From assembly GCF_051960575.1 (NCBI RefSeq), contig NZ_JBQCEE010000317.1:1-26422 (forward strand): a stretch of 26,422 nt of DNA, in the 5' to 3' direction. How positions within the stretch are numbered: the stretch's first letter is position 1; each line of letters begins with the position of its first letter. The stretch is from JBQCEE01 sp051960575. Lineage in GTDB: Bacteria; Actinomycetota; Actinomycetes; Mycobacteriales; Jatrophihabitantaceae. Below are positions 8,035 to 15,656 of this stretch, one piece after another. The translations under genes were made by a program, and so were the position numbers. The notes below the pieces were generated by a model. The model did not search any database. It had not been told where the DNA came from and saw only the letters and a list, made by a program, of their open reading frames with translations.

Positions 8035-8376
8035 ATGGCGAAGAAGACAATCACGATCGTCGAGATGACCGATGACATCGACGGGACCAAGGCCGACCGC
8101 ACGGTCGCTTTCACCTGGGATGGCAAGTCCTACGAGATCGATTTGAGCAAGAAGAACGCGAACGCTTTCGAGAAGGCGTTGGCGCCGTACCTGCAGGTGG
8201 CGCGTCCGGCGTCGGCGAAGTCGCGCGGGCCGGCCCGGCGCGGACGCAGCACCGGTGCCGCCAAGCACGATCTGCAGGCCGTGCGCGAATGGGCTCGGGC
8301 GAACGGGCACGAGGTGTCCGAGCGCGGCCGTATCGCGTCGTCGATCATCGACGCGTATCGCGCCGCGAACGCCTGA
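8035..8376 (+). CDS. lsr2: Lsr2 nucleoid-associated protein (H-NS-like)
   Basis: 113 residues. The N-terminal dimerisation domain (MAKKTITIVEMTDDIDG, then VAFTWDGKSYEIDLSKKNA) and the C-terminal DNA-binding domain (AVREWARANGHEVSERGRI, then IIDAYRAANA) are both complete, with the RGR minor-groove clamp at about residue 98 and a basic linker (SRGPARRGRSTGAAK) between them. Lsr2 coats AT-rich DNA and silences horizontally acquired genes in actinobacteria. In this window the rest of the sequence is uniformly GC-rich, so no obvious local target stands out except short AT-richer promoters (for example 18000-18150). It is monocistronic: divergent from the acyltransferase and followed by a strong hairpin. 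Confidence 0.96.
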   Translation: MAKKTITIVEMTDDIDGTKADRTVAFTWDGKSYEIDLSKKNANAFEKALAPYLQVARPASAKSRGPARRGRSTGAAKHDLQAVREWARANGHEVSERGRIASSIIDAYRAANA

Positions 8377-8467
8377 CATTCCGTCATCGATCGGCCGCGC
8401 CTCAACAGGCGTAGCGATCATTTCGGCAGCGATTGTCGTCGGCGCCCGCCGCACAATTCCAGACGCA

Positions 8468-8519
8468 CCGAGGCCCGGGCCGGACCCGCCAACACGGCGG
8501 TGACCGACCCGGGCCTCGG
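8468..8519. terminator. Nested hairpin between convergent lsr2 and katG
   Basis: A perfect 12-bp inverted repeat (CCGAGGCCCGGG at 8468-8479, CCCGGGCCTCGG at 8508-8519) encloses a second small hairpin (CCGCC-aacac-GGCGG at 8486-8500). It sits between two convergent genes, 92 nt after the lsr2 stop and 24 nt from the katG stop. There is no T-tract on either strand, as is usual for GC-rich actinobacterial terminators. It is probably bidirectional. Confidence 0.75.
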
Positions 8520-8542
8520 GATGTCTCAGTGCGCGAATGACC

Positions 8543-10699
8543 TCATCGCAGGTCGAACCGGTCGTTGTCCATGACCTTCACCCACGCCGTCACGAAATCG
8601 CGCACGAACTTCTCCTGCGCGTCGTCGGCGGCATAGACCTCGGCGAGCGCCCGCAGCTGCGAGTTCGAACCGAAGATCAGGTCGACCGCCGTCGCGGTGT
8701 ACTTCACCGACCCGGACGCGAGGTCGCGGATCTCGAAGACGCCCTCGCTCGAGGCCGAGGCCTTCCACTCGGTGCCGCCGTCGAGCAGGTTGACGAAGAA
8801 GTCGTTCGTCAGCACACCCGGACGCTCGGTGAACACGCCGAGGTTGTCACGGGTCACCCCGAGCGCGCGCAGACCGCCGACGAGCACCGTCATGTCCGGC
8901 GCTGTCAGGTCGAGCATGTAGGCGCGGTCGACCAGGCGCGTCTCGGGCGAGACCTTGTCGCCTTCGCGGCCGACGTTGCGGAAGCCGTCGGCCTTCGGCT
9001 CGAGCACGGCGAACGACTCGACGTCGGTCTGGTCCTGCGAGGCGTCGGTGCGGCCGGGCGAGAACGGCACGGTCACCTCGACGCCACCGGCCCGCGCAGC
9101 CTGCTCGATCGCTGCGGCGCCGCCGAGCACGTACAGGTCGGCCAGCGACACCGTGAGGCCGGCGTCCTTCGCCTCCTGCTGCACCCGCTCGTACACCGGC
9201 AGCACCGTCGCGAGCTCGGCCGGGTTGTTGACGGCCCAGTTGCGCTGCGGCTCGAGGCGCAGCCGGCCGCCGTTGGCGCCACCGCGCTTGTCGGTCTTGC
9301 GGAAGCTCGACGCGGACGCCCACGCCGTGCTGACCAGCTGCTGGGTGGTCAGCCCCGACCCCAGCAGGCGCTGCTTGAGGTCGGCGACCTCGGCGTCGCC
9401 GAGCAGCGGCGTGGTCGCCGCCGGCACCGGGTCCTGCCAGAGCTGCGGCTCGGCCACCCACGGCCCGAGGTAGCGCGACAGCGGGCCCATGTCGCGGTGC
9501 AGCAGCTTGTACCAGGCCTTCGCGAACGCCAGGCCGAACTCGTCCGGGTGCTCGTAGAAGCGACGCGAGATCGGGCCGTAGATCGGGTCCTCACGCAGCG
9601 CGAGGTCGGTGGTCAGCATCGTCGGCTTGCGCTTCGGGCTGTCCGGGGTCGGGCCGGGGATGATCGCCTCGGCGTCCTTGGCCACCCACTGCCACGCGCC
9701 GGCCGGGCTCTTCTCGAGCTCCCACTCGTAGCGGAAGAGGTTCTCGAAGTAGCCGTTCGACCACTGCACCGGCGTCGTGGTCCAGGTGACCTCGAGCCCG
9801 CTGGTGATCGTGTCGGCACCCTTGCCGGTGCCGTACGTGTTCTTCCAGCCCAGACCCTGCGCCTCGATCGGGGCGCCCTCGGGCTCGGGGCCGACGTACT
9901 CGGCGGACGCGGCGCCGTGGGTCTTGCCGAAGGTGTGGCCACCGGCGATGAGGGCGACCGTCTCCTCGTCGTTCATGGCCATGCGGCCGAAGGTCTCGCG
10001 GATGTCGCGCGCGGCTTTGAGCGGGTCGGGCTCGCCGTTCGGGCCCTCGGGGTTGACGTAGATCAGGCCCATCTGCACGGCGCCGAGCGGGTTCGCGAGG
10101 TCGCGGTCACCGCTGTAGCGCTCGTCGCCGAGCCAGCTGTCCTCGGGGCCCCAGTAGATCTCGTCCGGCTCGAAGATGTCGGGGCGGCCGAAGCCGAAGC
10201 CGAAGGTCGGCAGGCCCATCGACTCGATCGCGACGTTGCCGGCGAAGACGAGCAGGTCGGCCCAGCTGACCTTGCTGCCGTACTTCTTCTTGACCGGCCA
10301 GAGCAGGCGGCGGGCCTTGTCGAGGTTGGCGTTGTCCGGCCAGCTGTTCAGCGGCGCGAAGCGCTGCGCGCCCTGGCCACCGCCACCGCGGCCGTCCTCG
10401 ATGCGGTAGGTGCCGGCCGCGTGCCAGCTCATGCGGATGAACAGGCCGCCGTAGTGCCCGAAGTCGGCCGGCCACCAGTCCTGCGAGTCGGTCATGATCG
10501 CCATGACGTCGGCCTTGAGCTGCTCGACGTCGACCTCGGCGAAGGCCTGCTTGTAGTCGTACTCGGCGCCGTACGGGTCGGGCTTGTTCGGGTTCAGCGG
10601 CCGCAGGTCGAGCTGGTTGGGCCACCAGTCCTGGATCGTGCGCGGACGGGTCCCCTCCGGCTTCGGGGTGTCGATGACCGGGTTTTCGCTCTCGGACAC
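8543..10699 (-). CDS. katG: Catalase-peroxidase KatG
   Basis: 718 residues from GTG 10699, preceded by GAGAGAGGA. The distal haem pocket is intact (R89, W92, H93 in IRMSWHAAG), as is the proximal His (H255 in AGGHTFGKTHG). The residues of the Met-Tyr-Trp cross-link that gives catalase activity are all present at a constant offset of 15 from M. tuberculosis KatG: W92, Y214 (GLIYVNPEGP) and M240 (GRMAMND). A duplicated, haem-free C-terminal domain follows (SFRKTDKRGGANGGRLRL; FTERPGVLTNDFFVNLL). It detoxifies hydrogen peroxide in the cytoplasm. It lies 38 nt downstream of furA and is probably co-transcribed with it and repressed by FurA until oxidative stress. Confidence 0.98.
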   Translation of the reverse strand: MSESENPVIDTPKPEGTRPRTIQDWWPNQLDLRPLNPNKPDPYGAEYDYKQAFAEVDVEQLKADVMAIMTDSQDWWPADFGHYGGLFIRMSWHAAGTYRIEDGRGGGGQGAQRFAPLNSWPDNANLDKARRLLWPVKKKYGSKVSWADLLVFAGNVAIESMGLPTFGFGFGRPDIFEPDEIYWGPEDSWLGDERYSGDRDLANPLGAVQMGLIYVNPEGPNGEPDPLKAARDIRETFGRMAMNDEETVALIAGGHTFGKTHGAASAEYVGPEPEGAPIEAQGLGWKNTYGTGKGADTITSGLEVTWTTTPVQWSNGYFENLFRYEWELEKSPAGAWQWVAKDAEAIIPGPTPDSPKRKPTMLTTDLALREDPIYGPISRRFYEHPDEFGLAFAKAWYKLLHRDMGPLSRYLGPWVAEPQLWQDPVPAATTPLLGDAEVADLKQRLLGSGLTTQQLVSTAWASASSFRKTDKRGGANGGRLRLEPQRNWAVNNPAELATVLPVYERVQQEAKDAGLTVSLADLYVLGGAAAIEQAARAGGVEVTVPFSPGRTDASQDQTDVESFAVLEPKADGFRNVGREGDKVSPETRLVDRAYMLDLTAPDMTVLVGGLRALGVTRDNLGVFTERPGVLTNDFFVNLLDGGTEWKASASSEGVFEIRDLASGSVKYTATAVDLIFGSNSQLRALAEVYAADDAQEKFVRDFVTAWVKVMDNDRFDLR

Positions 10700-10737
10700 G
10701 GGGTCCTCTCTCCTTCTCGCGCTTGCTCGGATGTTCG

Positions 10738-11157
10738 TTACTGACTGCAGCCGGGGCACCGGCCCCAGTAGATGACCTCGGCCTCGTCGATGACGAAGCC
10801 GTGGTCGTCGGCCGCGGTGAGACACGGAACCTCACCGACGGCGCAGTCGACGTCGGCGATGGACCCGCACGACCGGCACACCACGTGGTGGTGGTTGTCG
10901 CCGACGCGCGTCTCGTACCGGGCCACCGACCCGGTCGGCTGGATGCGACGGACGATGCCCGCCTCGGTGAGCGCCCGCAGCACGTCGTACACCGCCTGGA
11001 CGCTCACGTCGCCGTGCTCGTCCCGCACGGCGGTGATCACCGAGTCGGTGTCGGCGTGCGGGCGGGCATGCAGCGCGGCCAACACGGCGAGCCGCGGCTG
11101 GGTCACCCGCAGGCCGGCGTCGCGGAGCTGACGCTCGAATCCCGACGTGCCGGCCAT
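10738..11157 (-). CDS. furA: Fur-family redox/metal repressor FurA
   Basis: 139 residues from ATG 11157. A winged-helix DNA-binding domain comes first (RDAGLRVTQPRLAVLAAL; VSVQAVYDVLRAL), followed by the Fur dimerisation domain with the metal-site HHHVVCRSCG and a terminal CPGC pair, so both CxxC zinc elements are present. Gene order furA-katG and size match the mycobacterial and streptomycete peroxide-stress operon, in which FurA represses itself and katG and is released on oxidation. The operator-promoter directly upstream fits this. The start codon lies seven bases after the -10, so the message is probably leaderless. Confidence 0.96.
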   Translation of the reverse strand: MAGTSGFERQLRDAGLRVTQPRLAVLAALHARPHADTDSVITAVRDEHGDVSVQAVYDVLRALTEAGIVRRIQPTGSVARYETRVGDNHHHVVCRSCGSIADVDCAVGEVPCLTAADDHGFVIDEAEVIYWGRCPGCSQ

Positions 11158-11164
11158 AGGGCCA

Positions 11165-11193
11165 GTCTTAGTCGGTTATCTGGAATGAATCAA
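11165..11193 (-). promoter_or_regulatory. furA-katG promoter with FurA-type operator
   Basis: On the minus strand: -35 TTGATT (11193-11188), 17-bp spacer, -10 TAAGAC (11170-11165), then seven bases to the ATG. Inside the spacer lies ATTCCAGA (11186-11179), the core I recall from mycobacterial furA operators (ATTCCAGA within an AT-rich site). It is an AT-rich island in a GC-rich window. The -35 overlaps the stop codon of the upstream response regulator gene. Confidence 0.75.
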
Positions 11194-11651
11194 GTCTCGG
11201 TGCGTCGCCGCGCGCGTCGCACCAGCGGACGGCCGAGCACCTCGCCGACGACGGACATCATCTGCGCCGGGGCGGTGCCCTTCTGGATGTACGCCGCGGC
11301 GCCCGCCTCGTGGGCCTGCTCGCCGAGCCGGTCGACCGTGAGACCCGAGACCATGACGACACGGCAGTGCGGCGCCTCGGCGCGGATGCGCGGCAGCGCC
11401 TCGAGCCCGGTCATCACGGGCATCGCGACGTCGAGCAGCACCAGGTCGGGCTGGGTGCGGCGCGCCGCCTCGATGCCGGCCAGCCCGTCGCCGGCCTGAC
11501 CGACGACCTGGATCTGCTCGTAGCGCTCGAGCATGAGCACCCAGAGGGCGCGCACCTCGGGCGTGTCGTCGACCACGAGCACCCGGACGTCGCGGAGCGG
11601 GTCGTCGAGGTCGCGCGCACTCGCGAGCACGGCGGGCGCGGAGGACACCAT
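11190..11651 (-). CDS. Single-domain (CheY-like) response regulator
   Basis: 153 residues from ATG 11651. One receiver domain at about residues 20-140: acidic pair in RVLVVDDTPEVRAL, phosphoacceptor Asp in LVLLDVAMPVMTG, switch Ser in VVMVSGL, and conserved Lys in AYIQKGT. No output domain follows, only a basic tail (VRRARRRTET). It should be phosphorylated by a histidine kinase not in this window and act by protein contact. A basic C-terminal tail could contact nucleic acid, but that is speculation. The gene ends inside the furA promoter, so read-through into furA is possible. It diverges from the MOSC gene across a 108-bp gap. Confidence 0.9.
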   Translation of the reverse strand: MVSSAPAVLASARDLDDPLRDVRVLVVDDTPEVRALWVLMLERYEQIQVVGQAGDGLAGIEAARRTQPDLVLLDVAMPVMTGLEALPRIRAEAPHCRVVMVSGLTVDRLGEQAHEAGAAAYIQKGTAPAQMMSVVGEVLGRPLVRRARRRTET

Positions 11652-11759
11652 GCGCCCACGATTCCCACTTCCGACCCGTTTCGCACAGGGGCGAACGACC
11701 CAAAGGCGGCGGGGTCCGGCCTCGGCTACGCTGACGCCTCCGCGGGTCGAGGGAGTGTC

Positions 11760-12383
11760 ATGGGCACGGTCGTCACCGTCAACGTCGGACGCCCGGCACC
11801 GCTGGCCTCGACGGGCCGACCGGTGCTGTCGGCCATCGTCAAGACGCCCGTCGAGGGCCGGGTCGGCGTGCGCGGCGTCAACCTCGACGGCGACGACCAG
11901 GCCGACCGCAGCGTCCACGGCGGCCCGGACAAGGCCGTGTACGCGTACGCGAGCGAGGACACCGCCCGCTGGCAGGCGGAGCTCGGACGCGACCTGGGCG
12001 CGGCCCCGTTCGGCGAGAATTTGACGACGGCCGGCATCGACCTCTCCGCCGCCGTCATCGGCGAGCGGTGGCGCGTCGGCACGGCGGTGTTCGAGGTGTC
12101 GCAGCCGCGCACGCCCTGCTTCAAGCTCGCCGCGCGGCTCGGCGAGCCCGGCTTCGTCAAGACCTTCGCCCGGGCCGCCCGCCCCGGTGCGTACCTGCGC
12201 ATCGTGACCGAGGGGGACGTGGGTGCCGGGGACGAGATCCGTCTCGAGCACCGGCCCGGCCACGGCGTCACCGTGCACACGGTCTTCCGCGCCATCCTGC
12301 TCGACCCGTCGCTCGCCGACGAGGCGCTGCGTGCACCGGAACTCGCCGCCCAGGTGCGTGACTGGCTGGCCGGGCGCGGCTGA
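11760..12383 (+). CDS. MOSC domain protein (YiiM-like)
   Basis: 207 residues from ATG 11760 with GAGGGAGT upstream and a TACGCT -10-like hexamer at 11727-11732. The MOSC core is evident: KTPVEGRVGVRGVNLDGDDQ, then DRSVHGGPDKAVYAYASED, FGENLTTAGID, and the conserved Cys in SQPRTPCFKL. MOSC proteins handle sulfur bound to the molybdenum cofactor; the YiiM type reduces N-hydroxylated bases and confers tolerance to 6-hydroxylaminopurine. The length and the small C-terminal helical extension fit YiiM rather than a cofactor sulfurase. No molybdenum-cofactor genes lie nearby. It converges with the diguanylate cyclase gene (18-nt gap containing only a weak GCTGAG/CTCAGC repeat). Confidence 0.9.
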   Translation: MGTVVTVNVGRPAPLASTGRPVLSAIVKTPVEGRVGVRGVNLDGDDQADRSVHGGPDKAVYAYASEDTARWQAELGRDLGAAPFGENLTTAGIDLSAAVIGERWRVGTAVFEVSQPRTPCFKLAARLGEPGFVKTFARAARPGAYLRIVTEGDVGAGDEIRLEHRPGHGVTVHTVFRAILLDPSLADEALRAPELAAQVRDWLAGRG

Positions 12384-12401
12384 GCGAGGTCGGCCCCCGC
12401 C

Positions 12402-14138
12402 TCAGCGGGCCGCGTGGTCCGACCGGCGCTGCACCTCGGCGCTGTGCGCGACGTGCGGCGCGGTGGTGCGCCGCAGCGACACCGCCGCCGCGCCGTCGGT
12501 CGCGGCGGGGGTCTCGCCGTCGTCGACGCGGACGATCTCGGTGCGGTCGCGGCCGGACCGCTTCGCAAGGTAGAGCGCACTGTCGGCGAGCCGCTCGAGC
12601 CGTTCGGGCGAGCCGGCGTGCAGCGGGAAGGTCGCCAGCCCGATGCTGGCGGTGATCCGCACGTCGACGCCCGGAACCGCGATCTCGGCGATCGCGGCGC
12701 GTACCTTCTCGGCGAGCTCGAGGGCGGCGTCGGACGACGTGTCCGGAAGGACGATGCAGAACTCCTCGCCCCCGTTCCGGCCGGCGAAGTCGGTGGCCCG
12801 CAGCGCCGAGCGGATCGCCGCGCCGACGTTGGCGAGGGCGAGGTCGCCGACGGCGTGACCGAAGGTGTCGTTGATCCGCTTGAAGTGGTCGATGTCGAGC
12901 ATGAGCAGTGACAGGTCCGCATGCGTCCGCGTGGCCTGGGCGAACATGCGCTTGATCGTGTCGGCCACCGCCCGCTTGTTCGGCAGGCCGGTGAGTGAGT
13001 CGGTCGCCGCGCGGAACTCGGCGAGCGCGAGGTTGCGGAGGTTCGCGAGCACGGGCGCTGCCTGGGCGATCGAGTCGCGCAGTCGCCGCGCGTCCTGGTC
13101 GTCGTAGCGGGCGGCGCGATTGGTGAGCACCGAGCCGATCACCTCGCCGCCGACGGTGAGCGGCGTGCAGATGGCGTTGCCGTCGCATCCGGAGCAGACG
13201 GCACAGGCCATCAGTGCCTCACGGCCCTCGACCTCGCGATGCGCCTTGCCCGACCGGATGGCGAGGCAGGCGTCAGGCTCGGCGTTGCGCAGGCTGCGCA
13301 CCAGGGGCGAGCCGGGTGGCAGCGCGGTCATCGCCTCGAGCCGGTCCGCGCTGTTGTTGCGGTTCAGCACCACGGCGGTGCTGTCGGGGATGCTGCGCTC
13401 GAGATAGCGCTGCAACAGGCGGCGCGTCTCGTCCTCGTCCTTGGCCAGCTGCAGCGTCTCGCCGAACTCGACCTGTTCCTGCGTCGGCTCGATGGCCCGG
13501 CGCAGGGCTCGGCGTCCCCACCAGGCGACGGCGACGGCACCCAGCGCGACGAGGCCGACCGCGATCGCGACGGTGACCGTCGTGTCGCCGGCGGACGCCG
13601 CCGTCTCGGCGCGTCCGGTGGCAGCGTCCTGCTGCTCCTTCGCGAGGAGCCGCCCGATCTCGTCGTCGAGGGGCTGGTACGCGGCGTCGAGCGAGCGCAC
13701 CTCCGCCTCCACGAGTGCCTTGTCGGGTGTCGGACGCACCCCGTTGAGCACGACGCGCAACTGCCGCCAGTCCGTCGCGAAGTGCCGCACGCCGGCCTGC
13801 TCCGCCGCCGGGTCGCCGGCGTGCAGGGTGACCAGCCCCGCGACCCCGGTCTCGAGCTGCGGCAGCAGGTCGTCCTCGAGCGTTCCCAAGGCCGCTGCTG
13901 ACGTGCTCGGGTCGTCGAAGAGGATGCTCTGTGCCGCGACGACCGCGTGGTCGAGCAACCGGCCAAGGTCGGCGGTCGCGACGCTGGTGGTCAGCTCGTC
14001 GGTGGCGATGTCGTTCGCCACGCGGGTGTTTGCCCGCACGCCGAACACCGCGGTGAGCCCCACAGCGGCCACGGCGGCGGTGAAGAGCAGACAGACCAGC
14101 GCGAGCCCGGCGGCCGCCCGCTGGGTGACCGTGCGCAT
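12402..14138 (-). CDS. Membrane diguanylate cyclase with Cys-rich GAF domain and GGEEF
   Basis: 578 residues from ATG 14138 with GGAGG upstream. Membrane helix 1 is at about 9-33; a helical extracytoplasmic sensor follows (about 35-190, four-helix-bundle type with many Asp/Glu/Ala); membrane helix 2 is at about 190-212; a GAF domain spans about 225-375; and a GGDEF domain about 385-545. The active site reads RNGGEEF, and RATD lies five residues before GGEEF, the position of the inhibitory c-di-GMP site, so the enzyme is predicted active and product-inhibited. The GAF carries a C-x20-C-x2-C-x2-C-x5-C cluster (between DACLAIR and NAICTPL). A polar tail ends the protein. It makes c-di-GMP from two GTP at the inner membrane in response to an unknown signal. 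Confidence 0.93.
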   Translation of the reverse strand: MRTVTQRAAAGLALVCLLFTAAVAAVGLTAVFGVRANTRVANDIATDELTTSVATADLGRLLDHAVVAAQSILFDDPSTSAAALGTLEDDLLPQLETGVAGLVTLHAGDPAAEQAGVRHFATDWRQLRVVLNGVRPTPDKALVEAEVRSLDAAYQPLDDEIGRLLAKEQQDAATGRAETAASAGDTTVTVAIAVGLVALGAVAVAWWGRRALRRAIEPTQEQVEFGETLQLAKDEDETRRLLQRYLERSIPDSTAVVLNRNNSADRLEAMTALPPGSPLVRSLRNAEPDACLAIRSGKAHREVEGREALMACAVCSGCDGNAICTPLTVGGEVIGSVLTNRAARYDDQDARRLRDSIAQAAPVLANLRNLALAEFRAATDSLTGLPNKRAVADTIKRMFAQATRTHADLSLLMLDIDHFKRINDTFGHAVGDLALANVGAAIRSALRATDFAGRNGGEEFCIVLPDTSSDAALELAEKVRAAIAEIAVPGVDVRITASIGLATFPLHAGSPERLERLADSALYLAKRSGRDRTEIVRVDDGETPAATDGAAAVSLRRTTAPHVAHSAEVQRRSDHAAR

Positions 14139-14316
14139 GACGACCTCCGTCGGCTGGGCCCGACCGTCGTCGCGACCTTCACCGGACCATCGGCAGAGAT
14201 CAACAGGACTGAAGCCGGCCGTCGCGTCCCTTCGAGCGTCGTGGCGGCGGCTTCTGTCCGCGCGCCGCCGTCGTTACGCTGCGTCCGACGAACGGTGTGG
14301 CCCGCGGAGGTGTGCG

Positions 14317-14682
14317 ATGCGCCGGTTCCGACGCGTGGCGTCCCTCGGCCTGCTGACGCTGGCGCTCGGCGCTGCCGGTGCGTGCTCGAAGAGCCAGGTC
14401 GAGGCGCAACTGCCCGGCGTGGACGCGGCGTGGACGGCCGGGTGCACCGCGGCCGGCGTGGCCATCGGCGTGAACCGGCGCGAGCGCGAGGCCGAGATCG
14501 GCACCCTGCGCACCGCCGCCGACGTCGCCGGCATCGACACCGACTACAAGCAGTGGGTCGATCGCGCCGTGCAGCTGTTGCAGCTGGCCGAGCCGACGCG
14601 CGCACCGCTCGAGCTGCGTCGCGCCGTGAACTCGCCCTGCAAGGCGCACGGCCACTCGATCAGCGCCCTCAACACCGGTTGA
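14317..14682 (+). CDS. Small secreted protein or lipoprotein, unknown function
   Basis: 121 residues from ATG 14317 (GGAGG six bases upstream). An N-terminal signal is clear: Arg-rich start MRRFRR, hydrophobic stretch SLGLLTLALGAAGA, then Cys23 followed by SKSQVE. The AGAC site is a weak lipobox, so a lipoprotein is likely but cleavage as a plain secreted protein is possible. The mature part is about 99 residues, mostly helical, with two further Cys (TAGCTAAG and NSPCKAHG) that could form a disulfide. I do not recognise a family. It lies divergent from the diguanylate cyclase gene and 28 nt upstream of the DUF2256 gene, which has its own apparent promoter. Confidence 0.7.
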   Translation: MRRFRRVASLGLLTLALGAAGACSKSQVEAQLPGVDAAWTAGCTAAGVAIGVNRREREAEIGTLRTAADVAGIDTDYKQWVDRAVQLLQLAEPTRAPLELRRAVNSPCKAHGHSISALNTG

Positions 14683-14698
14683 ACCGCCGGCCGGTCGG

Positions 14699-14710
14699 TA
14701 CCGTCGTGGC
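14699..14710 (+). promoter_or_regulatory. Putative -10 element (TACCGT) of the DUF2256-DUF3253 gene; leaderless
   Basis: TACCGT at 14699-14704 is followed by six bases and then the ATG at 14711, with no ribosome site between. This fits the TAnnnT plus leaderless pattern seen at several genes in the window. No good -35 is visible. Confidence 0.4.
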
Positions 14711-15073
14711 ATGGCCGGACGACCCAGCAAGACCTGCGCGTCGTGCGGTCGCCGCTTCGAATGGCGCAAGAAGTGGGAGCGTGACTGGGACGCCGTGCGC
14801 TACTGCAGCACGGCCTGCCGTCGCCGCGGCGTGACCGACGTCGACGCCGAACTCGAGGCGGCGTTGCGGGCAGCACTCCCCCGCCGCGGCGCCACGGCCG
14901 ACCCGCAGGACGCCGCGCGCTCGGTCGGCGGCGAGGCCTGGCGCGATCTGCTCGAGCCGGCCCGCCGCGCCGCCCGCCGGCTCGTCGCCGCGGGCGAGGC
15001 GGAGGTCGTCGTCGCGGGCCGGGTCGTCGACCCCTCCACGGCGAAGGGCGACTGGCTGGTCCGCCGGCGCTGA
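14711..15073 (+). CDS. DUF2256-DUF3253 two-domain zinc-ribbon protein
   Basis: 120 residues. The N-terminus is a DUF2256 zinc ribbon: CASCGRRFEWRKKWERDWDA then VRYCSTACRRRG, giving a CxxC...CxxxC set of ligands. From about residue 45 to the end is a DUF3253 winged-helix-like domain (AELEAALRAALPRRG, AEVVVAGRVVDPSTAKGDW). The fusion is one I associate with actinobacteria and proteobacteria and has no assigned function; a nucleic-acid-binding role is an inference from the basic zinc ribbon and winged-helix look. It converges with the Ddn-like gene across 34 nt of GC-rich, weakly palindromic sequence. Confidence 0.85.
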   Translation: MAGRPSKTCASCGRRFEWRKKWERDWDAVRYCSTACRRRGVTDVDAELEAALRAALPRRGATADPQDAARSVGGEAWRDLLEPARRAARRLVAAGEAEVVVAGRVVDPSTAKGDWLVRRR

Positions 15074-15107
15074 CCGACCGCCGGCGCCGGTGCCGCTCGG
15101 GCGGCGT

Positions 15108-15539
15108 CTACGCGACCGGCTCGAGCACGACGAGCGGGATCTCGCGCGACGTCCGTTTCTGGTAGCCGGCGTAGTTCTTGTACTTCTGCGTGATGAGCGG
15201 CCACATGCGGGCACGCTCCTCGGCGGACGCGATGCGGGCGTGCATGGGACGGGTCGCCTCGCCGACGACGCGCACCTGCACCGACGGGTTGTCGCGCAGG
15301 TTCAGGAACCAGGCCGGGTGGATGTCGTCACCGCCGCGCGACGCCACGACGACGTAGTTGTCGCCCTCGCGCAGCGGGCAGGTCAGCATCACCGACCGTG
15401 GTTGTCCGCTCTTGCGACCGATCGTGGTCAGCTCGAGCGACGGCATGCCGCCGAACTGTGCGCCGATCCGGTTCCCGGTCAGCTTCAGGGCGGCGCGATG
15501 CACCGCGTTCATCGTCTTCAACACCACGTCGCTCGGCAT
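15108..15539 (-). CDS. Deazaflavin (F420)-dependent nitroreductase family protein (Ddn-like)
   Basis: 143 residues from ATG 15539. The split beta-barrel Ddn fold is recognisable from ELTTIGRKSGQPRSVML, GDNYVVVASRGGDDIHPAWF and LRDNPSVQVRV, which are the usual F420-contacting and core strands. Members reduce quinones or nitro compounds, or other substrates, with F420H2; the true substrate cannot be told. The N-terminal helix (VVLKTMNAVHRAALKL) is amphipathic and may associate with the membrane as in mycobacterial Ddn. No F420 biosynthesis gene is in the window. A TAGAGT hexamer lies six bases before the ATG (revcomp of 15546-15551), with no ribosome site, suggesting a leaderless message. Confidence 0.9.
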   Translation of the reverse strand: MPSDVVLKTMNAVHRAALKLTGNRIGAQFGGMPSLELTTIGRKSGQPRSVMLTCPLREGDNYVVVASRGGDDIHPAWFLNLRDNPSVQVRVVGEATRPMHARIASAEERARMWPLITQKYKNYAGYQKRTSREIPLVVLEPVA

Positions 15540-15584
15540 GGCCGCACTCTAGAACGTGGACGGGACCGGCGCACCGCGCGTCCG

Positions 15585-15614
15585 TTGCGGCGTGCGGGGG
15601 CACACGCATAGGTT
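15585..15614 (+). promoter_or_regulatory. Promoter of the CDGSH gene
   Basis: TTGCGG at 15585-15590, an 18-bp spacer, and TAGGTT at 15609-15614, with the ATG 42 nt further on. Spacing is near the housekeeping-sigma optimum and the -10 fits TAnnnT; the -35 matches only TTG. Confidence 0.45.
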
Positions 15615-15656
15615 CGCGGAAGATCCCCTCTCAACCTGTGCACGCGAAGGAACCCC

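Noticed and set aside
9850..9880. Possible loss of the Met of the KatG Met-Tyr-Trp cofactor (Gln seen in EAQGLGW)
   Set aside because: Counting from the proximal His shows the cross-link Met is M240 in GRMAMND, which is present; the Gln is at an unrelated position.
12379..12406. Terminator between the MOSC and diguanylate cyclase genes
   Set aside because: Only a six-base GCTGAG/CTCAGC repeat with a long loop; too weak to call.
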